This document shows, piece after piece, positions 8,939 through 17,449 of a DNA stretch of 46,123 bases. Positions within the stretch are counted from its first letter, which is position 1, and every line of letters begins with the position of its first letter. A model generated the notes under the pieces. That model was not told the origin of the DNA. It searched no databases and saw only the letters and a list, made by a program, of their open reading frames with translations. The position numbers and the translations under genes are program-made. Origin of the DNA: an uncultured Bacteroidaceae bacterium (GTDB taxonomy: Bacteria; Bacteroidota; Bacteroidia; Bacteroidales; Bacteroidaceae); the NCBI GenBank assembly GCA_905234125.1, contig CAJOGQ010000006.1, positions 1 through 46,123 on the forward strand, written 5' to 3'.

Positions 8939-8970
8939 TTTGGGTTATTTGAGAAAAAGCCATACCTTTG
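8939..8970 (+). promoter_or_regulatory. Promoter of the secreted-protein cluster
   Basis: TTTG at 8939-8942, 20 nt, then TACCTTTG at 8963-8970 is a full consensus match just upstream of the C10 peptidase start. It is divergent from, and about 50 bp away from, the flavodoxin promoter. Confidence 0.8.
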
Positions 8971-8994
8971 CACCGCCAACCATTAAGAACTTAG

Positions 8995-10689
8995 ATGGAT
9001 ATGAAAAAATTAATGCTTATTGCTTTTATGGCGTTACCGGTGTGTGTAAATGTACACGCACAAGACACTCATGTGGTAAATGTGGACGATGCCCTGAACG
9101 AGGCTGTCGGTTTCTTGCCCCTGCGTCGTGATGGGGAGAACAAGAAGCCTGAGCTGGCTTATACGGAGAAGGACTCGCTGAACGACCATCCTTACTATTA
9201 TATATTTAATAGAGGGGATGAGCAGGGGTTCATCATTGTGAGTGCAGATAGCCGAACGAAGAAAATCCTCGCCTACTCGAATGAGGGACACTTCGATGTG
9301 GATGCCCTGCCACCAGAGATGAAGGCTTGGCTGGGTGGTTACACGGAAGCTTTGAGCGATTTGTCGATGACCCCAGACTCGCTGTTGGCACAACTGAAGA
9401 CGGGGCCACTGATGAAGGCTGTACACGATGACTCGACGCTGGCTCCTGAGGTGAAGCCTCTGTTGGGCGACATCCGCTATGCACAGGCATTCCCCTACAA
9501 TGCCTTATGTCCCCACAACAGTCCAACGGGATGTGTGGCTACAGGTGCCGTGCAGATCATGCGCTTCTTCGAATATCCCAAACAGCCATCGGGCAAGAGC
9601 CACAGTTACGACAACGAAGGCGAGACGGTGAGCAGCACGTTCACGACCACCTACGACTGGAACAACATGTTGCCCACCTACGACAAGAAAGGAGGCAATG
9701 AGTCGCAGAACTCAGCCATCAGTAAGCTGATGTTTGATGTGGGCGTGGCCTGCAACATGGAGTATTCGCCTTACGGTTCGAGTGCCAGCCGTATTGATAT
9801 GGCACAGGCTTTGGTGGAATATTTCGGCTATGGAAACAACATGGTGAACTTCCGTCGTGACGCCTTCACGCCTGATGACTTCGTCTATTATCTGAAGAAA
9901 GAACTGAATGAGGGAAGGCCTGTGCTGATGGGTGGAACAGATGAAGAGGATTTTGGCCACTGCTTCGTATGTGACGGCTATGACACCAACGGACTGTTCC
10001 ACTTCAATTGGGGTTGGAACGGCATGAGCAACGGCTATTTCGAAATCACCAACCTCTCGCCCATGCGTCCTGGCAGTCGTACGGGAAAGACGGAGAACTA
10101 CAACGAGAACGTCACTTTCATTGGTGGCATACAGCCCTCTTCGGCCTCCACTAACACCAAGGTGAACGTGCTGAGCATGAAGGGGTTGAAGGCTCCAGCC
10201 AGTGGAACGAAGGGAAGCCGTGTAATCATCAATGTGGAGCGTGTGAGCAACTGCACGATTGGCAACTTCAACGGAAAGTTTGGTGTGGCGCTCTACAAGA
10301 ACGGTGAGATGGTGAGGACTCTGGACGTGATTGACGCCACTCTTACTCCCACACGCTCTTATTTAGATAATGAGTTTGGTCCCATCTTGCCTGCCAACAT
10401 CTCTGGCAACGAGTATCAGTTGGTGATGGTGAGCAAGGCCAACAACGACAGCAAGTGGCGCCCCATCCTCACGGCAGGTGTGAGTTGTATCGACTTGGAG
10501 GTGAAGGGTGACAAAGTGACACTGAAGCCCAACACTTTCGACCGCTACATCGACCTTGAGAACCTCACGGCATCCTCCAACACCACTCCTGGTAAGAAGG
10601 ACAAGAAAGACAAGAAGGATAAGAAGGACGGAAAGAGCGTGACGGAAGGCATTGGAAATGTGGATGCCGACGACTTTTACGGAAATTAA
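8995..10689 (+). CDS. Secreted C10-family (streptopain-like) cysteine protease
   Basis: The precursor has a signal peptide (MKKLMLIAFMALPVCVNVHAQ), a Spi-type inhibitory propeptide (about residues 24-130, containing YYYIFNRGDEQGFIIVSADSR) and the C10 catalytic domain. The catalytic Cys is C180 in PTGCVATGAVQIM, the His is H322 in GHCFVCDGYD, and the supporting NWGWNG motif follows. Family members are exported as zymogens and degrade host or bacterial proteins. After the catalytic domain comes a region of about 170 residues, then a lysine/aspartate repeat (KKDKKDKKDKKD) and the end GIGNVDADDFYGN. A second in-frame ATG at 9001 is an equally good start. The caspase-like gene follows after a 43-nt spacer carrying a repeated element. 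Confidence 0.9.
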   Translation: MDMKKLMLIAFMALPVCVNVHAQDTHVVNVDDALNEAVGFLPLRRDGENKKPELAYTEKDSLNDHPYYYIFNRGDEQGFIIVSADSRTKKILAYSNEGHFDVDALPPEMKAWLGGYTEALSDLSMTPDSLLAQLKTGPLMKAVHDDSTLAPEVKPLLGDIRYAQAFPYNALCPHNSPTGCVATGAVQIMRFFEYPKQPSGKSHSYDNEGETVSSTFTTTYDWNNMLPTYDKKGGNESQNSAISKLMFDVGVACNMEYSPYGSSASRIDMAQALVEYFGYGNNMVNFRRDAFTPDDFVYYLKKELNEGRPVLMGGTDEEDFGHCFVCDGYDTNGLFHFNWGWNGMSNGYFEITNLSPMRPGSRTGKTENYNENVTFIGGIQPSSASTNTKVNVLSMKGLKAPASGTKGSRVIINVERVSNCTIGNFNGKFGVALYKNGEMVRTLDVIDATLTPTRSYLDNEFGPILPANISGNEYQLVMVSKANNDSKWRPILTAGVSCIDLEVKGDKVTLKPNTFDRYIDLENLTASSNTTPGKKDKKDKKDKKDGKSVTEGIGNVDADDFYGN

Positions 10690-10713
10690 CAAGCCACGCA
10701 CTTGGCGATTTTC
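10690..10713 (+). repeat. Post-stop intergenic hairpin element, copy A
   Basis: Directly after the TAA comes CAAG-CCACGCA-CTTG-GCGATTTTC: a 4-bp stem, a 7-nt loop, then GCGATTTTC. Closely related copies follow the stops of glyA and pdxA, each within a 42-44 nt spacer to the next ATG. Confidence 0.7.
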
Positions 10714-10732
10714 ATAGAACAGAAGAATAACG

Positions 10733-12025
10733 ATGAAACGATACACATTGATACTTGCCTTGCTGTTAACCACGATGGTTTCGCAGGCACAGACATTCTA
10801 CGAGTTGCAATTCACCCACCCCGTTGATGGAAGGAAATACTTGGGCTTGATGACCTACTTTAGCGATGAGCGATGCAAGATGCGCATTGTCAGGGCAGAT
10901 GAAGGTGCCAAAGGCAAGGTGTGGGAATCTGACTACACGAAGGAGACGGAGCCAAAGACGCGTGAGAACTCGATGGGCATGATGTACTACAAACCCACCA
11001 ACGGACGTTCCATGCCCACCCTGTTGTGGTGGTGGCGCGACTTCCACGCTGATGATATGGTGCCAGAGCCCCAAATCATCTATGACGTGACCAACACCGA
11101 AGACTATTTCTCAGCCAGCAGTTTCAAGGAGAAGCAACTCTCAGAACTCTCTGCCACCTTTTTGGAGAAGTTCTACAAAACCACCGATGCTGAATACAAG
11201 AACCTGCTGACAGCCTCCAAGAAGGCAAGTGCCCAGAATCAGAAGGAAGTTGTAAGCAGAGGTGCTGACTCCCCCACCCTACGTCTGCTCATGGTGGCCA
11301 ACACAGAAGTGAATGACATCGGCATCGCCTGTCAGCAGGACATCAAAAATGTGACCAACGAGTTCCGCAACATTGCCCGTGTGTTGGAACTGCCTTACGA
11401 GCAAACCATCGTGAGCGAGAACAACTTCAGCAAGGCGAATGTGGCCAAAGCCATCGAAAACTTCAAGCCCGGCAAGCAGGACATCGTGGTATTTGTCTAT
11501 TCAGGGCACGGATTCCGTTTCCAAGACCAGAAGGACTATTTCCCTTGCATCGACCTCTCGCCAACAGCGTATGACAAAGCGGTAGAGAACTACACGACCA
11601 TGACCGACATCTATAAGGCCATCACCGACAAAGGGGCAAGGCTCAACATTATTCTGAGTGACTGCTGTAACACGAAAGTGGGTTATGAAGCACCTGCCGT
11701 CAGCATCAACACTCTCTTCTCACGTGCCTCACACAGCCTCGATACAGACAAGTTACGTAGCCTCTTCCTCGGACATGGTGGTAATGTTTGGGCAACGGCA
11801 GCCAGTCCTGGTGAGGCCTCATGGTGCAGTGTGAAGGGTGGATTCTTCCTGCTCAGTTTCATCGAGAGCCTCCGCTATCAAATCAGCACGCTCACTCAAG
11901 AGAAGCCTTCATGGGAATCGCTCATCAATCTGGCCATTGACGAGGCTCGTAAGAAGACCAATGGCAATGGTGTGCCCCAAGAACAAAACGGCGTGAAACA
12001 AGTGAGAACAAAAAGTATCCAATAA
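10733..12025 (+). CDS. Secreted caspase-family (C14-like) protein
   Basis: The protein has a signal peptide (MKRYTLILALLLTTMVSQAQ), an unrecognised region to about residue 180, then a caspase-fold domain. The strand RLLMVANTEV opens the domain; VFVYSGHGF carries the catalytic His (H259), and NIILSDCCN carries adjacent cysteines C311 and C312, of which C312 fits the metacaspase D-x-C pattern. Caspase-fold proteases cut after specific basic or acidic residues. Secreted relatives in Bacteroidales (the C11 peptidases) mature other exported proteins. It lies between a C10 protease and a FISUMP protein in one apparent transcription unit, so a maturation role is possible but only inferred. Confidence 0.85.
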   Translation: MKRYTLILALLLTTMVSQAQTFYELQFTHPVDGRKYLGLMTYFSDERCKMRIVRADEGAKGKVWESDYTKETEPKTRENSMGMMYYKPTNGRSMPTLLWWWRDFHADDMVPEPQIIYDVTNTEDYFSASSFKEKQLSELSATFLEKFYKTTDAEYKNLLTASKKASAQNQKEVVSRGADSPTLRLLMVANTEVNDIGIACQQDIKNVTNEFRNIARVLELPYEQTIVSENNFSKANVAKAIENFKPGKQDIVVFVYSGHGFRFQDQKDYFPCIDLSPTAYDKAVENYTTMTDIYKAITDKGARLNIILSDCCNTKVGYEAPAVSINTLFSRASHSLDTDKLRSLFLGHGGNVWATAASPGEASWCSVKGGFFLLSFIESLRYQISTLTQEKPSWESLINLAIDEARKKTNGNGVPQEQNGVKQVRTKSIQ

Positions 12026-12037
12026 ACTCCCGAGACA

Positions 12038-12733
12038 ATGAAACAGTTACGATATATCCTCTTGATGCTCACGCTCGGCACCTTCTCCATCGTGCAGGCA
12101 CAAACTACAGAGCGTTACACACCCAAAGCCATCGACCTCGGACTGCCCAGCGGAACCCTTTGGGCTGATCGCAACATGGGAATCACGGCGAGTGCAACAG
12201 ACTTTGGTGTCTATTACAGTTGGGGTGACATCTATTCGTCAGATGAAGATGACCTGAAGCCCATCGGACAACGTGGCTTTTTCTGGCGCACATACAAGTT
12301 TGGCAAGAGTCCCAAGTCGCTAACCAAATACTGCACGGACAGCACTTTTGGCACCAAAGACAGCAAGACACAGCTCGAACCTGACGACGATGCCGCCACC
12401 GCCTATGCCAAGAATCACAAGACACCCATTTGGGATGCCTCCTGGCACATACCAACCGACAAAGAATTTGCCGAATTGATGGAGAAATGCAAGTGGACAT
12501 GGACGAATGGTGGCTATCAAGTGACGGGACCCAACGGAAAATCCATCTTCCTACCTGCTGCAGGATGGCCGAAACATTCGCAGAACGGCACTGGGCTGTA
12601 CTGGACATCGACTCTCTGTCCTGACTTCCCATGTTATGCCTATGCCGTCATGTTTGGCGATGATTTCATTGGATGGAATAACACCAGTCGCTTCTCAGGC
12701 TGTTCTATCCGTCCCGTGAAGAGCAAAAAATAA
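12038..12733 (+). CDS. Secreted FISUMP (Fib_succ_major) domain protein
   Basis: A signal peptide (MKQLRYILLMLTLGTFSIVQAQ) precedes one domain of the Fibrobacter succinogenes major paralogous type. The landmarks are AIDLGLPSGTLWADRNMG, YYSWGDI, WHIPTDKEFAELM, FLPAAGW, LYWTS and a terminal CSIRPVK. The function of these exported proteins is not established. It starts 12 nt after the caspase-like gene, so it is very probably co-transcribed, and could be a substrate or partner of the two proteases upstream; that link is inference only. Confidence 0.78.
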   Translation: MKQLRYILLMLTLGTFSIVQAQTTERYTPKAIDLGLPSGTLWADRNMGITASATDFGVYYSWGDIYSSDEDDLKPIGQRGFFWRTYKFGKSPKSLTKYCTDSTFGTKDSKTQLEPDDDAATAYAKNHKTPIWDASWHIPTDKEFAELMEKCKWTWTNGGYQVTGPNGKSIFLPAAGWPKHSQNGTGLYWTSTLCPDFPCYAYAVMFGDDFIGWNNTSRFSGCSIRPVKSKK

Positions 12734-12786
12734 GGGGAATCACAAAAGATTTCTCTATTCACTCTCTACTTTTCATTTTTTTTTCG

Positions 12787-12794
12787 TACCTTTG
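12787..12794 (+). promoter_or_regulatory. -7 element for glyA
   Basis: TACCTTTG at 12787-12794 matches the -7 box exactly and lies 61 nt before the glyA ATG. A clear TTTG at the -33 position is missing. Its place after the FISUMP gene suggests glyA starts a new transcription unit. Confidence 0.65.
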
Positions 12795-12855
12795 CAACCT
12801 CTTAGTGTTACATCGCAAAAGAAACAAATAAATATCAACACAATAAACAAAGAAA

Positions 12856-14136
12856 ATGGAAAGAGACAACGTCATCTTCTCTTTGATTGAGAAGGAGCAT
12901 CAGCGTCAGTTGAAAGGCATTGAACTGATTGCGTCAGAGAACTTCGTAAGCGACCAAGTGATGGAAGCAATGGGCAGTTATTGCACGAACAAATATGCAG
13001 AAGGTTATCCTGGCCATCGCTACTATGGCGGTTGCCAAGTGGTGGACGAGATTGAGCAGTTGGCTATCGACCGTGCCTGTCAGCTCTTTGGTGCAGAGTA
13101 TGCCAACGTGCAGCCCCACTCTGGTGCACAGGCTAACGCAGCCGTGCTGTTGGCTGTGCTGAAGCCAGGCGACGTGTTCATGGGTCTGAATCTCGACCAC
13201 GGTGGTCACCTCTCTCATGGTTCGTTGGTGAACACTTCTGGTATCCTCTATAAGCCAGTCGGCTACAACCTCAACAAGGAGACTGGTCGTGTGGACTATG
13301 ACGAAATGGAGGCATTGGCCAAGGAGCACAAGCCCAAACTCATCATCGGTGGCGGTTCTGCTTATAGCCGTGAGTGGGATTATGTCCGCATGCGCAAGAT
13401 TGCTGACGAGGTGGATGCCCTCCTGATGATTGATATGGCTCACCCCGCTGGTCTCATCGCAGCAGGTCTGTTGGAGAACCCCGTGAAGTATGCGCATATT
13501 GTAACAACAACAACGCACAAGACCCTTCGTGGTCCTCGTGGCGGTCTGATTCTGCTGGGCAAGGACTTCGACAATCCTTGGGGTTACACAACGCCAAAGG
13601 GTGTGGTGAAGAAGATGTCTCAACTCATCAACTCTGCCGTGTTCCCAGGTCAGCAAGGTGGTCCTCTGGAGCATGTGATTGCAGCCAAGGCTGTCGCATT
13701 CGGCGAGGCGCTGAAGCCAGAGTTCAAGGAATATGCCAAGCAGGTGAAGAAGAACGCTGCCGTATTGGCTGACGAACTCACCAAGCGTGGTTTCGCCATC
13801 GTGAGTGGTGGCACAGACAACCACTCGATGCTGGTTGACCTCCGCACCAAATATCCAGACCTGACAGGTAAGGTGGCAGAGAACGCACTCGTTGCTGCCG
13901 ACATCACCATCAACAAGAACATGGTGCCATTCGACACACGTTCAGCCTTCCAGACATCTGGTTTCCGTCTTGGCACTCCTGCCATCACGACCCGTGGTGC
14001 AAAGGAAGACCTCATGGTGAAGATAGCTGCTTGGATTGAGGAAGTGCTCAACGACCCAGAGAACGAGGCTGTCATCGCTAAAGTACGTGGTGAGGTGAAC
14101 GAAACCATGAAGAACTATCCCCTCTTTGCATGGTAA
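12856..14136 (+). CDS. glyA: Serine hydroxymethyltransferase
   Basis: This pyridoxal-phosphate enzyme converts serine and tetrahydrofolate to glycine and 5,10-methylene-tetrahydrofolate in the cytoplasm. All hallmarks are present: [10 protein letters not shown] near the N-terminus, [26 protein letters not shown] loop ([12 protein letters not shown]), the PLP lysine in [14 protein letters not shown], and [13 protein letters not shown]. At 426 residues it is full length. It heads a plus-strand run with rlmN, the DUF4837 gene, pdxA and a membrane protein. Note that PdxA makes the cofactor precursor for GlyA. Confidence 0.97.
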   Translation: MERDNVIFSLIEKEHQRQLKGIELIASENFVSDQVMEAMGSYCTNKYAEGYPGHRYYGGCQVVDEIEQLAIDRACQLFGAEYANVQPHSGAQANAAVLLAVLKPGDVFMGLNLDHGGHLSHGSLVNTSGILYKPVGYNLNKETGRVDYDEMEALAKEHKPKLIIGGGSAYSREWDYVRMRKIADEVDALLMIDMAHPAGLIAAGLLENPVKYAHIVTTTTHKTLRGPRGGLILLGKDFDNPWGYTTPKGVVKKMSQLINSAVFPGQQGGPLEHVIAAKAVAFGEALKPEFKEYAKQVKKNAAVLADELTKRGFAIVSGGTDNHSMLVDLRTKYPDLTGKVAENALVAADITINKNMVPFDTRSAFQTSGFRLGTPAITTRGAKEDLMVKIAAWIEEVLNDPENEAVIAKVRGEVNETMKNYPLFAW

Positions 14137-14161
14137 CCAGCCCATGCACTGAGCGATTTTC
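14137..14161 (+). repeat. Post-stop intergenic hairpin element, copy B
   Basis: Directly after the glyA TAA comes CCAG-CCCATGCA-CTGA-GCGATTTTC, aligned with copies A and C. The stem is shorter here (CAG with CTG). The spacer to the rlmN ATG is 44 nt. Confidence 0.7.
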
Positions 14162-14180
14162 TCCATCCGGCAAGTAGAAT

Positions 14181-15224
14181 ATGAGCAAGACATCTCTTAT
14201 CGGTATGACATTGGTAGAGTTGCAGGACGTGTGCCTGCAACTCTCTATGCCTAAATTCACAGCCAAGCAGATGGCGCAGTGGATATATGGCAAACATGTG
14301 CATACCATCGACGAAATGACCAACCTCTCAAAGGCAAACCGCGAGAAGTTGGATTCGTTGTATTGTGTGGGATGTGAAGCTCCGATTGAAACGAGCAAGA
14401 GCAAAGACGGAACTGTGAAGTATCTCTTCTCCACAGAAAGCGGAAAGTTTGTGGAAACCGTCTATATTCCGGAGGGAGATCGTGCCACGCTGTGTGTGAG
14501 TTGTCAGGTGGGATGCAAGATGAACTGCCTCTTCTGCCAAACAGGCAAACAGGGATGGCAGGGCGACCTGACGGTGAGGGACATCCTTAACCAAATCTAC
14601 ACCGTCGAGCAACTTATTGCTGAGGAAGGAAGGACACCTTTGAGCAACATCGTCTATATGGGACAAGGGGAACCACTCGACAATCTTGACAACGTGCTGA
14701 AATCGACGCAGATCCTGACTGCTGATTATGGTTGGGCTTGGAGTCCAAGACGAATCACCATCTCAACAGTAGGTCTGAAAAAGAATATGCGGCGGCTATT
14801 GGACGAGAGCGAATGTCACATCGCAGTTTCGCTCCACTCGCCCATCCATGAGCAACGTCTGCAACTGATGCCCGCTGAGAAGCAATTCCCAATCGCCGAC
14901 ATCGTGGCTTTGTTAAGGGAATATGATTGGAGCCACCAACGTCGCATCACGTTCGAGTACACCATGTTTGGAGGTACGAACGACTCATCCCTACATGCTA
15001 AGGAGCTGGCCAAATTACTTCGTGAGCTCAACTGCCGTGTCAACCTCATCCGTTGGCATCGCGTACCTGACGTGCCACTCAAAGAAGTGGAAATGACCAC
15101 GATGGAACACTTCCGAGACTACCTGAACAATCATGGCATCCCCACAACGATACGTGTTTCCAGAGGACAAGACATCTGGGCGGCCTGCGGATTGCTGAGC
15201 ACTAAGCATGCCGTCATCTCCTAA
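14181..15224 (+). CDS. rlmN: 23S rRNA (adenine-2503-C2)-methyltransferase / dual-specificity RlmN
   Basis: RlmN is a radical-SAM enzyme that methylates C2 of A2503 in 23S rRNA and of A37 in some tRNAs. The 4Fe-4S cysteines are C112-x3-C116-x2-C119 (GCKMNCLFC). The mechanistic Cys near the C-terminus is C336 in WAACGLLS. Other family marks are YMGQGEPLDN, ISTVGL and SLHSP. At 347 residues it is normal length. It sits 44 nt behind glyA across a spacer that carries the repeated hairpin element. Confidence 0.95.
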   Translation: MSKTSLIGMTLVELQDVCLQLSMPKFTAKQMAQWIYGKHVHTIDEMTNLSKANREKLDSLYCVGCEAPIETSKSKDGTVKYLFSTESGKFVETVYIPEGDRATLCVSCQVGCKMNCLFCQTGKQGWQGDLTVRDILNQIYTVEQLIAEEGRTPLSNIVYMGQGEPLDNLDNVLKSTQILTADYGWAWSPRRITISTVGLKKNMRRLLDESECHIAVSLHSPIHEQRLQLMPAEKQFPIADIVALLREYDWSHQRRITFEYTMFGGTNDSSLHAKELAKLLRELNCRVNLIRWHRVPDVPLKEVEMTTMEHFRDYLNNHGIPTTIRVSRGQDIWAACGLLSTKHAVIS

Positions 15225-15261
15225 ATCCGTAACAACATAAGAACGTCAAAACCGAAACAAT

Positions 15262-16296
15262 ATGAAAATCCGACTCATTGCAACACTTTTATTAGCATTG
15301 CTGGTCTTTTCTGCCTGCGATGAACAAATCAAGAACGGGCGTCGTCGTAGAATAGCCAGCCTCATCACCCCAGCCTCTTCTGGCAATCCGTATGAGGTGA
15401 TGGTGGTGGCTGATGACAGCGTGTGGACAGGTTATGCGGGACGTGCCATCCAAACCATTCTCGACAAGCCATTGAGAGGGCTTCCACAGGACGAGCCTCA
15501 GTTTCATAAGAGCCACGTAGAAGAGAAGCATTACGACAAAATCACCCACATCTTCCGCAACATTTTCCGCATTGAGTTGGGCAAGGAATACACCCACGCT
15601 AAGATGGTGGTGGAGAAGGATGTGTACTCCACACCCCAGATGATTATCACGCTTCATGCTCCAAATCAGGTTGAGGCCTCCATGTACATCTCTGAGCATA
15701 CGAAAGACATCGAGAGCCTCATCACCAGTGAGGAAATCAACCGTGAAGCCAACGACCTCTACTTCCAACACAACATCAAGTTTGCGAAGGCGGTGAAAGA
15801 GATGTTCGACTGCGAGTTCTATATTCCTGGCGACATCAAGAAGATGAAGATTGGCGAAGATTTCATCTGGGCAAGCGACGACAAGCCATCGACCATCCAG
15901 AACATCTGCATCTACTCGCTCCCCTATGTGAGTGAGAAAATGTTTACCAAGAAGCCCTACATCGCCTTGCGCGACACGATGATGAAGCGCAACATCCCAG
16001 GCGACAAGCCCAATCAATGGATGCAGACCAATCCTGAGTTCGTATGGACAAAGAACATCAGCGTAAATGGAAAATTTGCGATGGAAGCCCGTGGTTTGTG
16101 GGAGATGCGCAACGCTCCGATGGGTGGTCCCTTCGTCAGCCATTCACGCATCGACGAGAAGAACGGACGTGTCATCGTGGTCGAAGGCTTCGTGTATGCT
16201 CCTGAAAAGATGAAACGCACCCTCATCCGACGTCTTGAGGCCGCGCTCTACACATTGGAAACTCCAGCCAAGGAGGAGCAGCAAGCAAATAATTGA
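15262..16296 (+). CDS. DUF4837-family lipoprotein
   Basis: This 344-residue protein starts with a lipoprotein signal (MKIRLIATLLLALLVFSAC, lipidated C19), so it is anchored to a membrane facing the periplasm or cell surface. The rest (PYEVMVVADDSVWTGYAGRAIQTIL, then a repeat-like two-domain body ending in EGFVYAPEKMKRTLIRRLEAAL) resembles the Bacteroidetes family DUF4837. Its function is unknown. It lies between rlmN (37 nt upstream) and pdxA (28 nt downstream) on the same strand. The family name is recalled from sequence character and gene context. Confidence 0.75.
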   Translation: MKIRLIATLLLALLVFSACDEQIKNGRRRRIASLITPASSGNPYEVMVVADDSVWTGYAGRAIQTILDKPLRGLPQDEPQFHKSHVEEKHYDKITHIFRNIFRIELGKEYTHAKMVVEKDVYSTPQMIITLHAPNQVEASMYISEHTKDIESLITSEEINREANDLYFQHNIKFAKAVKEMFDCEFYIPGDIKKMKIGEDFIWASDDKPSTIQNICIYSLPYVSEKMFTKKPYIALRDTMMKRNIPGDKPNQWMQTNPEFVWTKNISVNGKFAMEARGLWEMRNAPMGGPFVSHSRIDEKNGRVIVVEGFVYAPEKMKRTLIRRLEAALYTLETPAKEEQQANN

Positions 16297-16324
16297 ACAA
16301 GTATATAATAAATGTATCAACAAT

Positions 16325-17407
16325 ATGGAAAAGATAAGAATCGGTATCACTCAAGGAGACATCAACGGCGTTGGCTACGAGATGATACTCAATAGTTTTG
16401 AGACAGAAGAAATGGCATCGCTCTGCACGCCCATCATTTACGGTTCGCCAAAGGTGGCTACTTACCACCGCAAGTCATTGGGATATCAGACGAACTTTCA
16501 AGTGATCAATGGTGCCGAAACCGCAAAGGAAGGAACACTCAACTTGATTAATTGCTTTGGCGAGGATGAACTGAAGATAGAAATCGGGCAGGCTACCGAA
16601 GATGCAGGAGTGGCTGCACTCACTTCTCTCGACCGTGCACTGGCCGACCTGAAAGAAGGCAAGATTCAAGCGCTCGTCACAGCACCCCTCAACAATACAA
16701 CCATCAAACCTGCTGATGGCGGAACCTTCAAGGGACAGACTGACTACATCGAACGCATGGTAGGCGAAGGCAGAAGAGCACTCAAGATGTTCATTTGCGG
16801 AAACCTGCGCATCGCTCTGGTCAGCGACAACATCCCCGTTGCTGAGATTCCAGCCCACATCACTCGCGAAAACATTGCAGAACGTCTTGTCATACTTCAT
16901 AACACGCTCAAGCGCGACTTTTTCATCGACAATCCCCGTATCGCCGTTCTGTCGCTCAATCCTCATGCAGACGGAAAGGAGGAGAACGAAATAATTATAC
17001 CTGTTATCGATGAACTCTTCAAGCGTGGTGTCCGTTGTGTAGGTCCCTACGCAGCCGAAGCCTTCTTTGGAGCCAACAGCCACACTCACTTTGATGCCGT
17101 CCTCGCCATGTACTACGATCAGGGCGTATCAGCCTTCAAGGCTTTGGCACTCAACGAGGGAGTGAACTACACGGCTGGTCTTCCCATCCTTCGCACGGCT
17201 CCTGCTGTTGGTGTCAACTATGAACAGGCTGGCAAGGACATGACTGACGAACAGGCCTTCCGCCAAGCCATCTACACGGCTATCGATGCTGTTCGCAATC
17301 GCACCCGTTTCGACCGTGAGCGTACGAATCCTCTCCAGAAGCAGTACGTTGCCAAGCGTGATGACTCCGACAAGCTGAAACTCGACCAAGTGACAGAGGA
17401 GGAGTGA
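16325..17407 (+). CDS. pdxA: 4-hydroxythreonine-4-phosphate dehydrogenase
   Basis: PdxA oxidises 4-phosphohydroxy-L-threonine in the DXP-dependent pyridoxal 5'-phosphate pathway, using NAD and a divalent metal. The start MEKIRIGITQGDINGVGYE is canonical, and VTAPLNN, FKGQTDYIERM, LSLNPHADGKEENEI, and GPYAAEAFFG match the family. I used the ATG at 16325; the longer frame from 16235 overlaps the DUF4837 gene and has no family similarity. The stop is followed by the repeated hairpin element. Confidence 0.96.
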   Translation: MEKIRIGITQGDINGVGYEMILNSFETEEMASLCTPIIYGSPKVATYHRKSLGYQTNFQVINGAETAKEGTLNLINCFGEDELKIEIGQATEDAGVAALTSLDRALADLKEGKIQALVTAPLNNTTIKPADGGTFKGQTDYIERMVGEGRRALKMFICGNLRIALVSDNIPVAEIPAHITRENIAERLVILHNTLKRDFFIDNPRIAVLSLNPHADGKEENEIIIPVIDELFKRGVRCVGPYAAEAFFGANSHTHFDAVLAMYYDQGVSAFKALALNEGVNYTAGLPILRTAPAVGVNYEQAGKDMTDEQAFRQAIYTAIDAVRNRTRFDRERTNPLQKQYVAKRDDSDKLKLDQVTEEE

Positions 17408-17432
17408 CCAGTCCACGCGTTGGGCGTTTTTC
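17408..17432 (+). repeat. Post-stop intergenic hairpin element, copy C
   Basis: Directly after the pdxA TGA comes CCAG-TCCACGCG-TTGG-GCGTTTTTC. Relative to copy A (CAAG/CTTG) the stem has changed on both sides while staying paired, which suggests selection on structure. The spacer to the next ATG is 42 nt. Confidence 0.7.
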
Positions 17433-17449
17433 CCCATTCGAACAGAAAG

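Noticed and set aside
8818..8979. N-terminal extension of the flavodoxin
   Set aside because: The extension would cross two clear promoters and hide the signal peptide.
12734..12855. Riboswitch upstream of glyA
   Set aside because: No glycine or folate riboswitch core visible; only a -7 box is clear.
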